A DNA stretch of 64,000 nt from the NCBI GenBank assembly GCA_964017065.1, contig OZ024790.1:6207498-6271497 (forward strand), written 5' to 3'. The stretch's first letter is position 1; each line of letters starts with the position of its first letter. The stretch is from Haliclona indistincta (taxonomy: Eukaryota > Porifera > Demospongiae > Haplosclerida > Chalinidae). The notes under the pieces were generated by a model. The model was not told where the DNA came from. It saw only the letters and a list, made by a program, of their open reading frames with translations, and did no database searches. A program made the position numbers and the translations under genes. This document shows positions 39,590 through 49,499 of this stretch, piece by piece.

Positions 39590-40690
39590 TATCATTACTA
39601 TACACATGCTCTTGTATGAGCTTTGTTCATCAGTGGAAATGGCGAATCTGCTGGCTTCTTATAACAGTAGAGACCACTTGATAATTAATACTTTATACCA
39701 TGAAAATACAAGATTTAGATCACCTAGGGAACCGAAATAGACGTCTTTGTGTTAGGATGTTTATACCATTGGTTTCCATTATGAAATAATTCCCATGTTA
39801 CCCTCCAGGGTTGGGGCGAAGTACTTTGAAATTATTTAAGTAAAGTACAAGTACTTTCAGAAGTACAATTACAAGTACATACTTAATACAAGTACAAGTA
39901 CAGTTTAACTGTGAGTTTGTCAAGTTTGTTGAAGGAATGACTTCATGTTTATGCATGTTATTTCACTGTTTACACTGTTTTATAAACCCAAAGTCCAAAA
40001 CTATGTTTAAAATGGCTAATACATACTGTTACCTATTGTTTACATATAATAAACTTCTATGTACATTAAGTATTCAAAGTACATTTAAGTACAAGTACAT
40101 CTATAAAACTGTCGATGGCGATCTAGAGTTCTCCATAGACAAAACTATCCACAGTTGACTGCCTAGAAGCTGATAGGTTAGAATTTCACTACAGGATAGC
40201 AGCGCATGTCGTGTAAGCAAGCTATGGACGCTATCTCATGTATCTCGATCATATGGCTGTTGCTGACAATCTGGAGTTCTTCAAAGGCAAAGCTATCCAC
40301 AGTTGACTACTTAAAAGCTGATAGGTTAGAATTTTATTACAGGATAGCAGCGCAGGTCTAGAGAAACTGTGTTAGGAAGTTATGGAAGCTATCTCGCTGG
40401 TATTCAGTAAGCATGGGTTGTACTGAACATTGTAGTCTGTAGACACGCCCAGTTGAATTGTGGTCAGCACTGATTGGCTTCTAACTATTGCTTTGTGATT
40501 CCTGTATAACAGCTGCAGTTTACTGAAATGTTTGCTGTTCAGAAATCATGTATACATGCATCTACAGCTGTTGCTGTTTTTGTAGAATGGTGCATAGTTG
40601 TATTTGTGCATAGATATTTGTTATAACTTTTAGTTTTATGACTGCACCGAGGCATCAGCACCTTGGTGCTTTCATTAGTATTATGTTTCA
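39590..40690. other. Intergenic DNA with a truncated hAT-type MITE and duplicated blocks
   Basis: 39590-39805 is the displaced receptor 3' flank. At 39806 a MITE starts with CAGGGTTGGGGCGAAGTACT and is rich in agtacaagtac; its right end is lost near 40105. After it a block with aagctatccacagttgacta and tagaatttcactacaggata is present twice in tandem (about 40110-40250 and 40260-40380). 40395-40680 matches 48300-48560 and 54546-54830. Confidence 0.6.
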
Positions 40691-41511
40691 ACTGATTTTT
40701 TTTTAAGTCAGGAATGATGATAATTATGGTACAATAACACGGCAATGAAAATGAAAAGAAAAGATAATAGTTCAGGTTAGTATAGGACCAGGAAATACAT
40801 ATTAGTCTTCGAGTGACCCATCCCTCAGCCACCACCAAGGCTGGATCTGTGGTAAGCAGGTTGGTGAAGTAGTGTCTGGAGTGACCCCTCAAACAAGTGA
40901 TGGCCGAACGTAGCAGGGAGAAACACAGTCTGCACCTTAGTAGTCGGATGATCGTACTGTATGACTTGTTTAGCTTATCGGCAATCATGTCAGCGACTCG
41001 CTTGTAAACAAATTGCACGGTCGGTCCTATCCCCCCAGGGTATTGAAGACAAGTAGAGAGAAGCTGCCATTCTCGATCAATCTTTGTGAATCGATCTTTT
41101 TTCACCAATGGTTTAAGCTATTGTTTCATCATACAGAATCTGTACAGTACCTTCACCAGACCAATACTACTGACATTCAGTTTTATACAGCATCATTGAT
41201 ACCCAGTCACTTACCTAGTTATCGATACTGTATTGCACAGGTAAAAACAACATAGCAAGTGCATATACCCATTAGCATCTGTCCGTTACTGTCCCAGACC
41301 CCTTGCTATGTGTATATCCTTTGTTGCAAAATCTTCTGTATGAAGATATGTACTTAAATATACAGACAAACACAGCAACATCCTGTGTGTATACTGAAAC
41401 AACATTAGTCAAAACAGTATTACTGTATGATCTGACTGACTTGGTGTATATAGACCTCTTCCTTGAACTATTGACAGTGTTTTTGCTTCTTATCGTTGGC
41501 TTACTTCTTAA

Positions 41512-42162
41512 GGTGGCGCTTCACCGGAAACAGGAAGTAGTTAATATTATTCATACTTATGCAGCTATACTTTCTTTTTTCTACAATACTTTTAGTTATG
41601 GAGTTCTTGTGTGTGTTGCACAGTCACCTAGTGGTCTCCTATTATTATTCCAAGTTTGAGTGCTGTTGCATAAACGGCATTAGTGGGGCGGACGACGCCT
41701 GCTGGTGAGCGTTAGGTACACTATGTGCGACAACGGCACTAGACAGACGAGAATAAATACTACAGACACACTTGCCTTCTTGTGCTTCACATGCATTTGC
41801 ATCGTTTTCCCAGAAATAAAGCCTGTTTTCTTGAATACTGGCCAGTTCTGCCACTCAAGTGTCGATATGCAGCTATTACACGGAAGATATAGCTTACTTC
41901 GTTAAAATCAATACAAATGTCTATGGCCCGAAGTCTAAGGGACTCAATTCAGCTAGCAACAGCAGCCGGCGTCAAGGAACAGCGGAGGATTGAGTACCTA
42001 AAAACTGTCCTCATTAGCCGCCATGATGGTGAGCGCGCGCGCGCGCCGCAAAATTTGTATTACGACTATTGGGCACAGCCGGTTGACGATCGATATCTAT
42101 GAATAAACCGTGAATATGATTATTTTACTTGCTGAAGTTGCTGTTTCCGGTGAAGCGCCACC
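41512..42162. mobile_element. TTAA-target element with possible captured exon
   Basis: GGTGGCGCTTCACCGGAAAC is inverted at the right end and TTAA flanks both sides (41508-41511 and 42163-42166). Inside, ATG at 41917 opens MSMARSLRDSIQLATAAG and continues to SRHDG, where a gtgagc donor-like site (42030) follows. This looks like a copied first exon of a host gene, with a 5' leader before it, but the source gene was not identified. A diverged copy in opposite orientation lies at about 60750-61301. Confidence 0.8.
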
Positions 42163-42650
42163 TTAAGTGTAGAGGGCTACACAAGCCTTCTAACACTTCT
42201 AGACGATGTATTTGCACTCCTTATTAGAGATGACTCACTGATACTTCTTAGGGAACTTGGTAAACGCTGTCTCCACTGCTGTCTGCATACATTACCAGCA
42301 TTGCTACCGCGCAACAGGTTCCCCATCTACATCATGTGTAATCCCCGCCCACCCAGGAAGTGTTTATGAGTGCCGTTTTTGGCAGCTCATATCTCATGAA
42401 AAATACTTATTTGGAAGTAAAACTTTGGAGAGAGTTTTTAGGGACCTATACCTACAAAAACATGCAATAAACTCAAGAAAACAATTTTTCGTGGTGCTTA
42501 CCCTTTAACTACGTAGACAAGGACTATCAAGACCAGACCAAACACTGAGTACCGGCACCTGTGCTAATGTACAATAATTTCCTGGTTACCTATCCTGTAC
42601 ATGAGGTATTTATCTATGCCCTCACCGAGCTTGTTGCTAATGAGTCGGTG

Positions 42651-42935
42651 TATTACTGTATTATCTGACTGACTTGGTATATATAGACCTCTTCCTTGAA
42701 CTATTGGCAGTGTTTTTGCTTCTTATCGTTGGCTTACTTCTAACCAAGATTTTCTAACCTCAGATTGGTTATAACTGCTTAATTCCTAGACAGTGTTCTC
42801 TTGTGCTTCCGACTACCTGAGAGTCAGTGAATGACTTCATAGCTTGTCTGAATCCATACATGATATTTCTTAGTATTAAGTGGTTTCAAAATTAGTAATC
42901 AACTCAACTTACTGCGTGACCAGTGTCTCTTGGAC
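42651..42935 (+). promoter_or_regulatory. Promoter-proximal block of copy 4
   Basis: Same motifs as the other four blocks, but with an insertion in gactacctgagagtcagtgaatg and a one-base-shorter gtattaag near the ATG. Confidence 0.5.
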
Positions 42936-45284
42936 ATGTTTATCTCTCTGGTCTTTGCTCTACTAGTTAGTCTGTCTCTACCTGTGTCAAGATGTCAGAG
43001 AGTTCTTACTAAAGACTGTCCCATGACTGCTACCAATGGCTCTCTACAGCCACTCTATGTGCTGGTGCTAGTCCCGTTCCCAGACCCCAGACCAGGATCT
43101 GGGTTTGATGGAGGTCTGAGCAGCCTACCAGGAGCTCGTATTGCTCGAGATGAGATCAATAATCACAGTGATATACTGGAGGGATATCATATTGAACTAA
43201 TAGAAGGGAATGCTGAGGCATGCTCTCGTCTGACAGCTCCTGATGGACTAGTCAATCTAGTGAAATATGGTATAGAGGCAAAGTGCTCTCCTGTGGTTGC
43301 TATAGCAGGACTCTTATGCTCCTCCCACACATTAGAGCTATCACGAGTTACATCAAGAGGCCAAGTCAGCTTGATAGCTCTAGCAGCAGCCAACTCACCA
43401 ATATTTGAACAAGAGAGCGATCGATATCCTCACTTGTGGCGGTTCGTAGAATCAGCTATTGTCTGTGGTGAAGCTGCTCTGGCACTCATGGCCAAATATG
43501 ATTGGAGACGAATTGGTGTCGTGCACTTAAACGGAGAGATCTTTTTCTTCCACATTGCTCAATATTTTAAAATGAGACTTGACCAGAGTGACGAGTTTAG
43601 TTTTGGAGTTGACGGTAATCAAAAAGGAAGTTCTCTGGAAGCTGTGGAATTTATCAAAGAGAATCGGATTACTGTCATAGCTCTCCTGGTGAACCCAGAG
43701 CTAGCAGCACTGATACTGTGCACTGCTTATGATGAAGGACTAGTGTATCCACACTACATCTTCTTGATTTTTGGTCTTACCCACGAGATTATTATAAGAG
43801 GAGCTCATGGTCCTAACTGCACGAGAGAGAAGATTAGAGCAGCGCTACGTGGCCATATTGCTACGTACGCACAACACGGTCCTGATAATTCATCCATTAT
43901 TCTAGACACCACTGGAGAGGAGTACAGTCACTTTGAGGCCAAGTACAGTCAAGAAGCTGATCGTGTCAAGAGAGACTATTTCAAATCTCATGGAGTCCAG
44001 CCACAGTTGCTTAATACTACTGTTCCATCTACCGTACTGTATGATCAGCTGTGGTCTCTGGCACTAGCTATCAACAGGTCTCTACCTGAACTAGAGAGGA
44101 TCAACATGTCTCTCACACACTATACCACTCATCAACAACAAGTGACACACATCATTGAGAATCATTTATCTAATCTTAGTTTTCAAGGAGCTTTCAGCCA
44201 TGTCCAGTTTGACTCTAAGCGAGTTGTGTCCACTCCTGTACATTTCTTTGTCTCTTCCGAGGGTGGCCAGGTCAGACGTGTAGGTGTGTATGACTCTCAG
44301 AACACAGCAGACTTTCACATTGACATCAATTCAAGTGATTTACCGAGAGATCGTCTTCCTATTCAATACATTGTTCTACCTCTCTCATTGACTGTTTTGG
44401 CATATATACTATCTTGTGCTGTGGCACTCTTCACTACAGTTGTCCTTGTTCTGTATCTTTACTATCGTGATCATAAAGAAGTGAAAGCCACTAGTCCATA
44501 TCTTAGTATACTAGTATTCATAGGATGCTATCTGCTCTGTATGGCAGCTGCAGTCGAAGCTACCAAAGTTGGTGTTGTGTTGTCTTCTCAATTTTTCTCC
44601 ATCATTGTCAGGATTCGTATTCTATTACTAGTCAACGGTATCGGTCTAATATTGTTGACTGTCTTCTTCAACATGCTACGAATATATTGTATCTTTTTCT
44701 CATGGATGGAAAACTTGGGTGCTGTTTGGAAGAGCTGTTCATTATTGCTAATAATCTTGTTACTGTCAGTTATACCAAATCTACTGATTGTCACTATCAC
44801 TGTGATTCAACCTCCTGAAATCAAAAATGCTACATTCGTCCAAACTCCTCGCACTGTGGCTTACTTTATCCAGTGGTCAATCGAAAACGTTTATCTTGCT
44901 GTTCTACTTTCTGTTTATTTCGGTGTTTTTATCTTACTCGTTTTGTTCTTTGCTCTTCGAACTCGCAAACTCAAGTATTCGAACTTCAAGGACACCAAGA
45001 AAGTGATCTTTTTTATTGGCTTGTTAGTCGTTTATTTTGGCTTGTCCACTCCCCTCTACCTATCTCTCAATGGTAGTGCTTCTTATGATATACGTGTACA
45101 TGATATACGTGTACATGTGGCTAGCTTAGTTTTTATTGCAGTTATCCTCTTGACTCCAGTAGCATGCTTGTTGTTGTTGTACGTTCCTAAGCTACCTCCA
45201 GCCATCTCACTAGGACGCAAGGGTCAAAATATCTTCAAAACTCATTGTCGGCGCAAGGGTCAAAATATCCCTCCAACTCAGTAA
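42936..45284 (+). CDS. GABA-B-like class C GPCR, array copy 4, variant TM domain
   Basis: An intronless 782-residue receptor with ATG at 42936. The ectodomain and TM1-TM2 are nearly the same as in copies 3 and 6. From about 44575, just after EATKVG, the sequence changes to a different version: NGIGLILLTVFFNMLRIYCI, SWMENLGAVWKSCSLL, and TM5-TM7 replaced throughout. Between TM6 and TM7 the pentapeptide DIRVH occurs twice in tandem. The tail is longer (about 30 residues) with two RKGQNI motifs. Class C marks RTRKLKYSNFKDTKKV and YVPKLPPAISLG remain. Within the ectodomain, GAFSHVQFDSKRVVSTP replaces GASGHVQFDSKRGVSTP. The different inner loops suggest different G-protein coupling; this is inferred. 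Confidence 0.9.
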   Translation: MFISLVFALLVSLSLPVSRCQRVLTKDCPMTATNGSLQPLYVLVLVPFPDPRPGSGFDGGLSSLPGARIARDEINNHSDILEGYHIELIEGNAEACSRLTAPDGLVNLVKYGIEAKCSPVVAIAGLLCSSHTLELSRVTSRGQVSLIALAAANSPIFEQESDRYPHLWRFVESAIVCGEAALALMAKYDWRRIGVVHLNGEIFFFHIAQYFKMRLDQSDEFSFGVDGNQKGSSLEAVEFIKENRITVIALLVNPELAALILCTAYDEGLVYPHYIFLIFGLTHEIIIRGAHGPNCTREKIRAALRGHIATYAQHGPDNSSIILDTTGEEYSHFEAKYSQEADRVKRDYFKSHGVQPQLLNTTVPSTVLYDQLWSLALAINRSLPELERINMSLTHYTTHQQQVTHIIENHLSNLSFQGAFSHVQFDSKRVVSTPVHFFVSSEGGQVRRVGVYDSQNTADFHIDINSSDLPRDRLPIQYIVLPLSLTVLAYILSCAVALFTTVVLVLYLYYRDHKEVKATSPYLSILVFIGCYLLCMAAAVEATKVGVVLSSQFFSIIVRIRILLLVNGIGLILLTVFFNMLRIYCIFFSWMENLGAVWKSCSLLLIILLLSVIPNLLIVTITVIQPPEIKNATFVQTPRTVAYFIQWSIENVYLAVLLSVYFGVFILLVLFFALRTRKLKYSNFKDTKKVIFFIGLLVVYFGLSTPLYLSLNGSASYDIRVHDIRVHVASLVFIAVILLTPVACLLLLYVPKLPPAISLGRKGQNIFKTHCRRKGQNIPPTQ

Positions 45285-46002
45285 TTCATTATTAATATTT
45301 TTTGTTAACAGTGCTTGTAATCTATAATGACCCTTTTGTGTTTGTATGGTTTTAAAATGTTACTGTCATTGCTGTACATATTCTCTCGTATGAACTATGT
45401 TTGACAATGGAATGGCGAAGCTCACCAACAGTAGAGGGCCTGTTTTAGTGCTTGGTAGTCTGGGGAAGATAGGTATAAATACCTTGTACGATGAAACAGT
45501 AATATATAGATCACCTTGGAAACCGGGATGGATTCACTCAGGAGTTCTATAGCATTTCTGCAGTGATCTAAATAACATTGGTTTTTGGTCACAGCCAGTG
45601 GCGTTAGGCTCTGTTTACTGTGTCACCAAGTGCGGGCCGTTCCAGTCACGCCCTCTAACATATCATTAGTGCTCACTACATTGCCCAGCTCTTGGTTAGG
45701 AATGGTTTAGAAACGACAAATAACACAGCAACCGACAATTCACAGAAACAATGATATACAGGAACCACAATAAGCAGAGAATTATGGATACACAGTAGTG
45801 CGTGCCTATGTAGGGATGAACGGAAAACAAGATTGTGACTACAATACAATGTATTAGCGTTCAATTGCTGATATTTCACCTGGTGGTGAATTTTATATGT
45901 CCAGAGACACTTACATCTATTCTCTGGCATTGCCCCATCTGTATAGTAACATTGAGATTGCTCGAATTGTTACTAAAGTGACAAACCTGGAAACGGTGAA
46001 TT
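45285..46002. other. 3' flank of copy 4 and unassigned DNA
   Basis: 45285-45676 matches the 3' flank of copy 7 (58089-58480). 45677-46002 is a unique AT-rich stretch with no recognised coding region, ending exactly where the receptor fragment begins. Confidence 0.5.
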
Positions 46003-46410
46003 CGGAATAGTGTAATATTCAAAACTAACACTGTGGTTTATATGATCCAGGCATCTGTTGCTAACATCCATTTCTCGTATTTCTTTGCGACCTATTTCGG
46101 TTTGTTTGTCATTTTTATTTTATTCTTTGCCTTTCGTACTCGTAAACTCAATTACCCAAACTTCAAGGACACAAAGAAAGTGATCATGTTCACTTCCATA
46201 ATGATTGTCTGTGTTGGGCTATCCTTTCCTCTCTACTTGTCTCTTCGTGCATCTGGCAATGAGCACTTAGCCAGCCTGGTTTATTGTACAGCTGTCCTCT
46301 TCATAGCAACAATATGCCTGATGATGCTGTACGTTCCTAAGCTACCTCCAGCCATCTCACTTGGAGAATATTGTCGGCAAAATATCCTCAAAACTCGCTA
46401 TGTTTGTTAA
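46003..46410 (+). pseudogene. Receptor 3' fragment (array copy 5)
   Basis: Homology to the majority-type receptors starts abruptly at gaatagtgtaatattc and continues without a frame break to the stop, covering the second outer loop, TM5, TM6, TM7 and the tail (KTRYVC). No start codon, signal peptide or ectodomain is present, so it cannot make a receptor. Upstream DNA is unrelated. The normal receptor 3' flank follows. Confidence 0.88.
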
Positions 46411-46694
46411 CAGTGCTCAATAATGACCAATGTTTGATTTTGATTTATTTTTGTTACAAATGTTACTATCATTACTATACACATGCTCTTGTATGAGCTT
46501 TGATCATCAGTGGAAATGGTGAATCTGCTGGCTTCTCATAACAGTAGAGAGCAATTATTGATAGTTAATACTTTATACTATGAAACAGTTTGGTAATACG
46601 TGATTTAGATCACCTAGGCAACCGAAATAGACGTCTTTGTGTTAGGATGTTTGTACCATTGGTTCCATTATGAAATCATTCCCATGTTGCCCTC
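46411..46694. other. 3' flank of the copy 5 fragment
   Basis: Standard receptor 3' flank with aaccgaaatagacgtctttg; no gene. It is interrupted at 46695 by a hAT-type MITE. Confidence 0.6.
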
Positions 46695-47078
46695 CAGGGT
46701 GGGGGCGAAGTACTTTTGAAATTATTTAAGTAAAGTACAAAACTTTCAGAAAATACTGAAGTACAAGTACAAGTACATGTACATACTTAATACAAGTACA
46801 AGTACAGTTTTAACTGTGAGCTTGTCAAGTTTGTTGAAAGAATGACTTCATGTTCATGCATGTTATTTCACTGTTCACACTAAACTTCATGTTCATGCAT
46901 GTTATTTCACTGTTCGCACTAAACTTCAAGTACTTGTAAGTACATTAAGTATTCAAAGTACATTTAAGTACAAGTACATCCATTAAACTGATATAGGACT
47001 TAAGTATAGATACAAGTACAGCAAATTGTACTTAAGTGTCCTTAAGTAGAAGTACAAATGTACTTGGCCCCAACCCTG
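46695..47078. mobile_element. hAT-type MITE with CAGGGT...ACCCTG ends
   Basis: Left end cagggtgggggcgaagtact, right end tacttggccccaaccctg. The interior is rich in agtacaagtac. The flanks tgccctc and tgcctcc, compared with the uninterrupted gttgtcctcctagactgac after copy 1, fit an 8-bp duplication with a change. Other copies at 39806 (truncated) and 53916-54256. Confidence 0.8.
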
Positions 47079-47384
47079 CTGCCTCCTAGACTGACTACTG
47101 TATGCCTCTTGACCCCACTCATTGAGGCATAATTTTGCCTCGGTGGGCGGAGCCACGAGGCATACAGTAGTCGTGGATAGCAGCGCATGTCGTGTAAGCA
47201 AGCTATGGACGCTATCTCATGTATCTCGATCATATGGCTGTTGCTGGCAATCTGGAGTTCTTCAAAGGCAAAGCTATCCACAGTTGACTACTTAGAAGCT
47301 GATAGGTTAGAATTTCACTACAGGATAGCAGCGCAGGTCTAGAGAAATTGTGTGAGGAAGCTATGGAAGCTATCTCGCTCATAT

Positions 47385-48282
47385 CATAGATATTATATAC
47401 TACGTAACCGGGATTGGCAACGAGTCACGTGCGCCAATTGCCACTGTACATTAGCCTGCGTGCCATCAGTGTTGCGCCGTGAGTGGGCGGTAGGCGAGAG
47501 GTCAAGAAGATGTTGCTGCCTCGAGAGAACGCTCTGTTGTGAAAGGTGGGCTCGAGTGGATACTAGTGTGTTGTTACAGTCACTAGCAGGCTACTATATA
47601 GTATTTAGCGCTCGTTCTGAGTCCCGGTGTTGCGATACACGAAGTTTGCGTTCTTTGTCGTTCTTCAGAGACTTTGTGGGCGTCTAGGTCCACGGTAGTC
47701 GAGCTCACAGCCCCAATTGTAGCTTCTGTTCATTGCTGGTTCATTTGCTCATGGAACTGAAGGGCATTTAGGTAGCAAAGCTGCTTCTATGTCGCTTGAT
47801 TCATTGTGTAACTGTGTATTTACCAGGAGCACTTTGTGGGCGCATAACGCCTTTCTGTCATCGCCTGTATGGACTATAAAGCGTTTAAATTGTAGGATAA
47901 GCATGTAGAAATGGAACTGGATAGTTAAGAACTTTGTGCAAGCTTTTAAACTCGATTTCTAAACATGAATATTGTACTAATTTCATAGTGATAGAACGGG
48001 TCACTGGAAGATTCCCCATCAGCAGGATTGTCCGAGAGAGACGAAGATATATTCAGATGTTCATTGTTTTTGTTCCTCGTTGTTTTCATTGTTGTATTCT
48101 ATTCTCTATGATGATCTACAATGGTTTATACACTGATAAACAACAAAGAACTGGTAGAAAAAATGGGCAACATAGTGGTGGGCGGGGCTTCGTGCAGACT
48201 TCCCGCGCAACAAGGATGGCATGCAATAATTGGCAAATTTTTGCTCGTTGCCAATCCCGGTTATGTAGTATATAATATCTAT
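47385..48282. mobile_element. hAT-like element with 8-bp target duplication
   Basis: Ends catagatattatatactacg and cgttgccaatcccggttatg-type right end give about 40 bp of inverted repeat. Both flanks are gctcatat (47377-47384 and 48283-48290). Paralogous loci without it read tctcgctggtattcag, matching the empty site apart from two bases. The 898-bp body shows no transposase. Confidence 0.85.
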
Positions 48283-48299
48283 GCTCATATTCAGTAAGC

Positions 48300-49231
48300 A
48301 TGGGTTGTACTGAACATTGTAGTCTGTAGACAGGCCCAGTTGAATTGTGGTCAGCACTGATTGGCTTCTGCTTTGTGATTACTGTACAGAAAGGTATAAC
48401 AGCTGCAGTTTACTGAAATGTTTGCTGTTCAGAAATCATGTATACATGCATCTACAGCTGTTGCTGTTTTTGTAGAATGGTGCATAGTTGTATTTGTGCA
48501 TAGATATTTGTTATGACTTTTAGTTTTATGACTGCACCAAGGCATCAGCACCTTGGTGCTTTCAGCACGACAATGAAAATGAAAAGAAAAGATAATAGTT
48601 CAGTTTAGTATAGGACCAGAAATACATATTAGTCTTCGAGTGACCCGTCCCTCAGCCACCACCAAGGCTGGATCTGTGGTAAGCAGGTTGGTGAAGTTGG
48701 TTTTGGACCCCTCAAACAAGTGATGGTCTAGTGTAACAGGGAAAAACACAGCCTGCACCTTAGTAGTCGAGTGATCGTACTGTATGACTTGTTTAGCTTA
48801 TCGGCAATCATGTCAGCGACTCGCTTGTAAATAACTTGCACGGTCGGTCCCACCCCCCAGGGCATTGAAGACAAGTGGAGAGAAGCTGCCATTCTTGATC
48901 AATCTTTGTGACTAATCTTTTCCTACCATTGGTCTAAGCTATTGTTTCATCATACAGTATCTGTACAGTACCTTCACCAGACCAATACTACTGACATTCA
49001 GTTTTATCATTGATACCCAGTCACTTACCTAGTTATCGATCCTGTATTGCGCAGATAGAAACAACATTGCAAGTGCATATACCCATTAGCATCTGTCGGT
49101 TACTGTCCCAGACCCCCGGCTATGTGTATATCCTTTGTTGCAAAATCTTCTGTATGAAGATATGTACATAAATATACAGACAAACACAGCAACATATCCT
49201 GTGTGGTATACTAAACCAACATTAGTAAAAA
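48300..49231. repeat. Shared intergenic blocks upstream of copy 6
   Basis: 48300-48560 repeats 40395-40680. 48560-49231 repeats the block seen at 33541-34400, with small deletions. No gene seen. Confidence 0.65.
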
Positions 49232-49499
49232 CAGTATTACTGTATGATCTGACTGACTTGGTGTATATAGACCTCTTCCTTGAACTATTGACAGTGTTTT
49301 TGCTTCTTATCGTTAGCTTACTTCTTACCAAGATTTTTCTAACCTCTAAGATTGGTTATAACTGCTTAACTGTGTCTTGTGCTTCCGACTGAGAGTCAGT
49401 GAATGACTTCATAGCTTGTCTGAATCCATACATGATATTTCTTAGTATTAAGTGGCTTCAAAATTATTCAACTTACTGCGTGACCAGTGTCTCTTGGCC
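49232..49499 (+). promoter_or_regulatory. Promoter-proximal block of copy 6
   Basis: Keeps tctgactgacttgg, tatata (49264-49269), gactgagagtcagtgaatga and the short gtattaag form. Confidence 0.5.

Noticed and set aside
40539..41108. Minus-strand 189-codon ORF between receptors
   Set aside because: Part of a repeated intergenic block that is broken by frameshifts in the other copies; no domain recognised, so it is listed only as a repeat.
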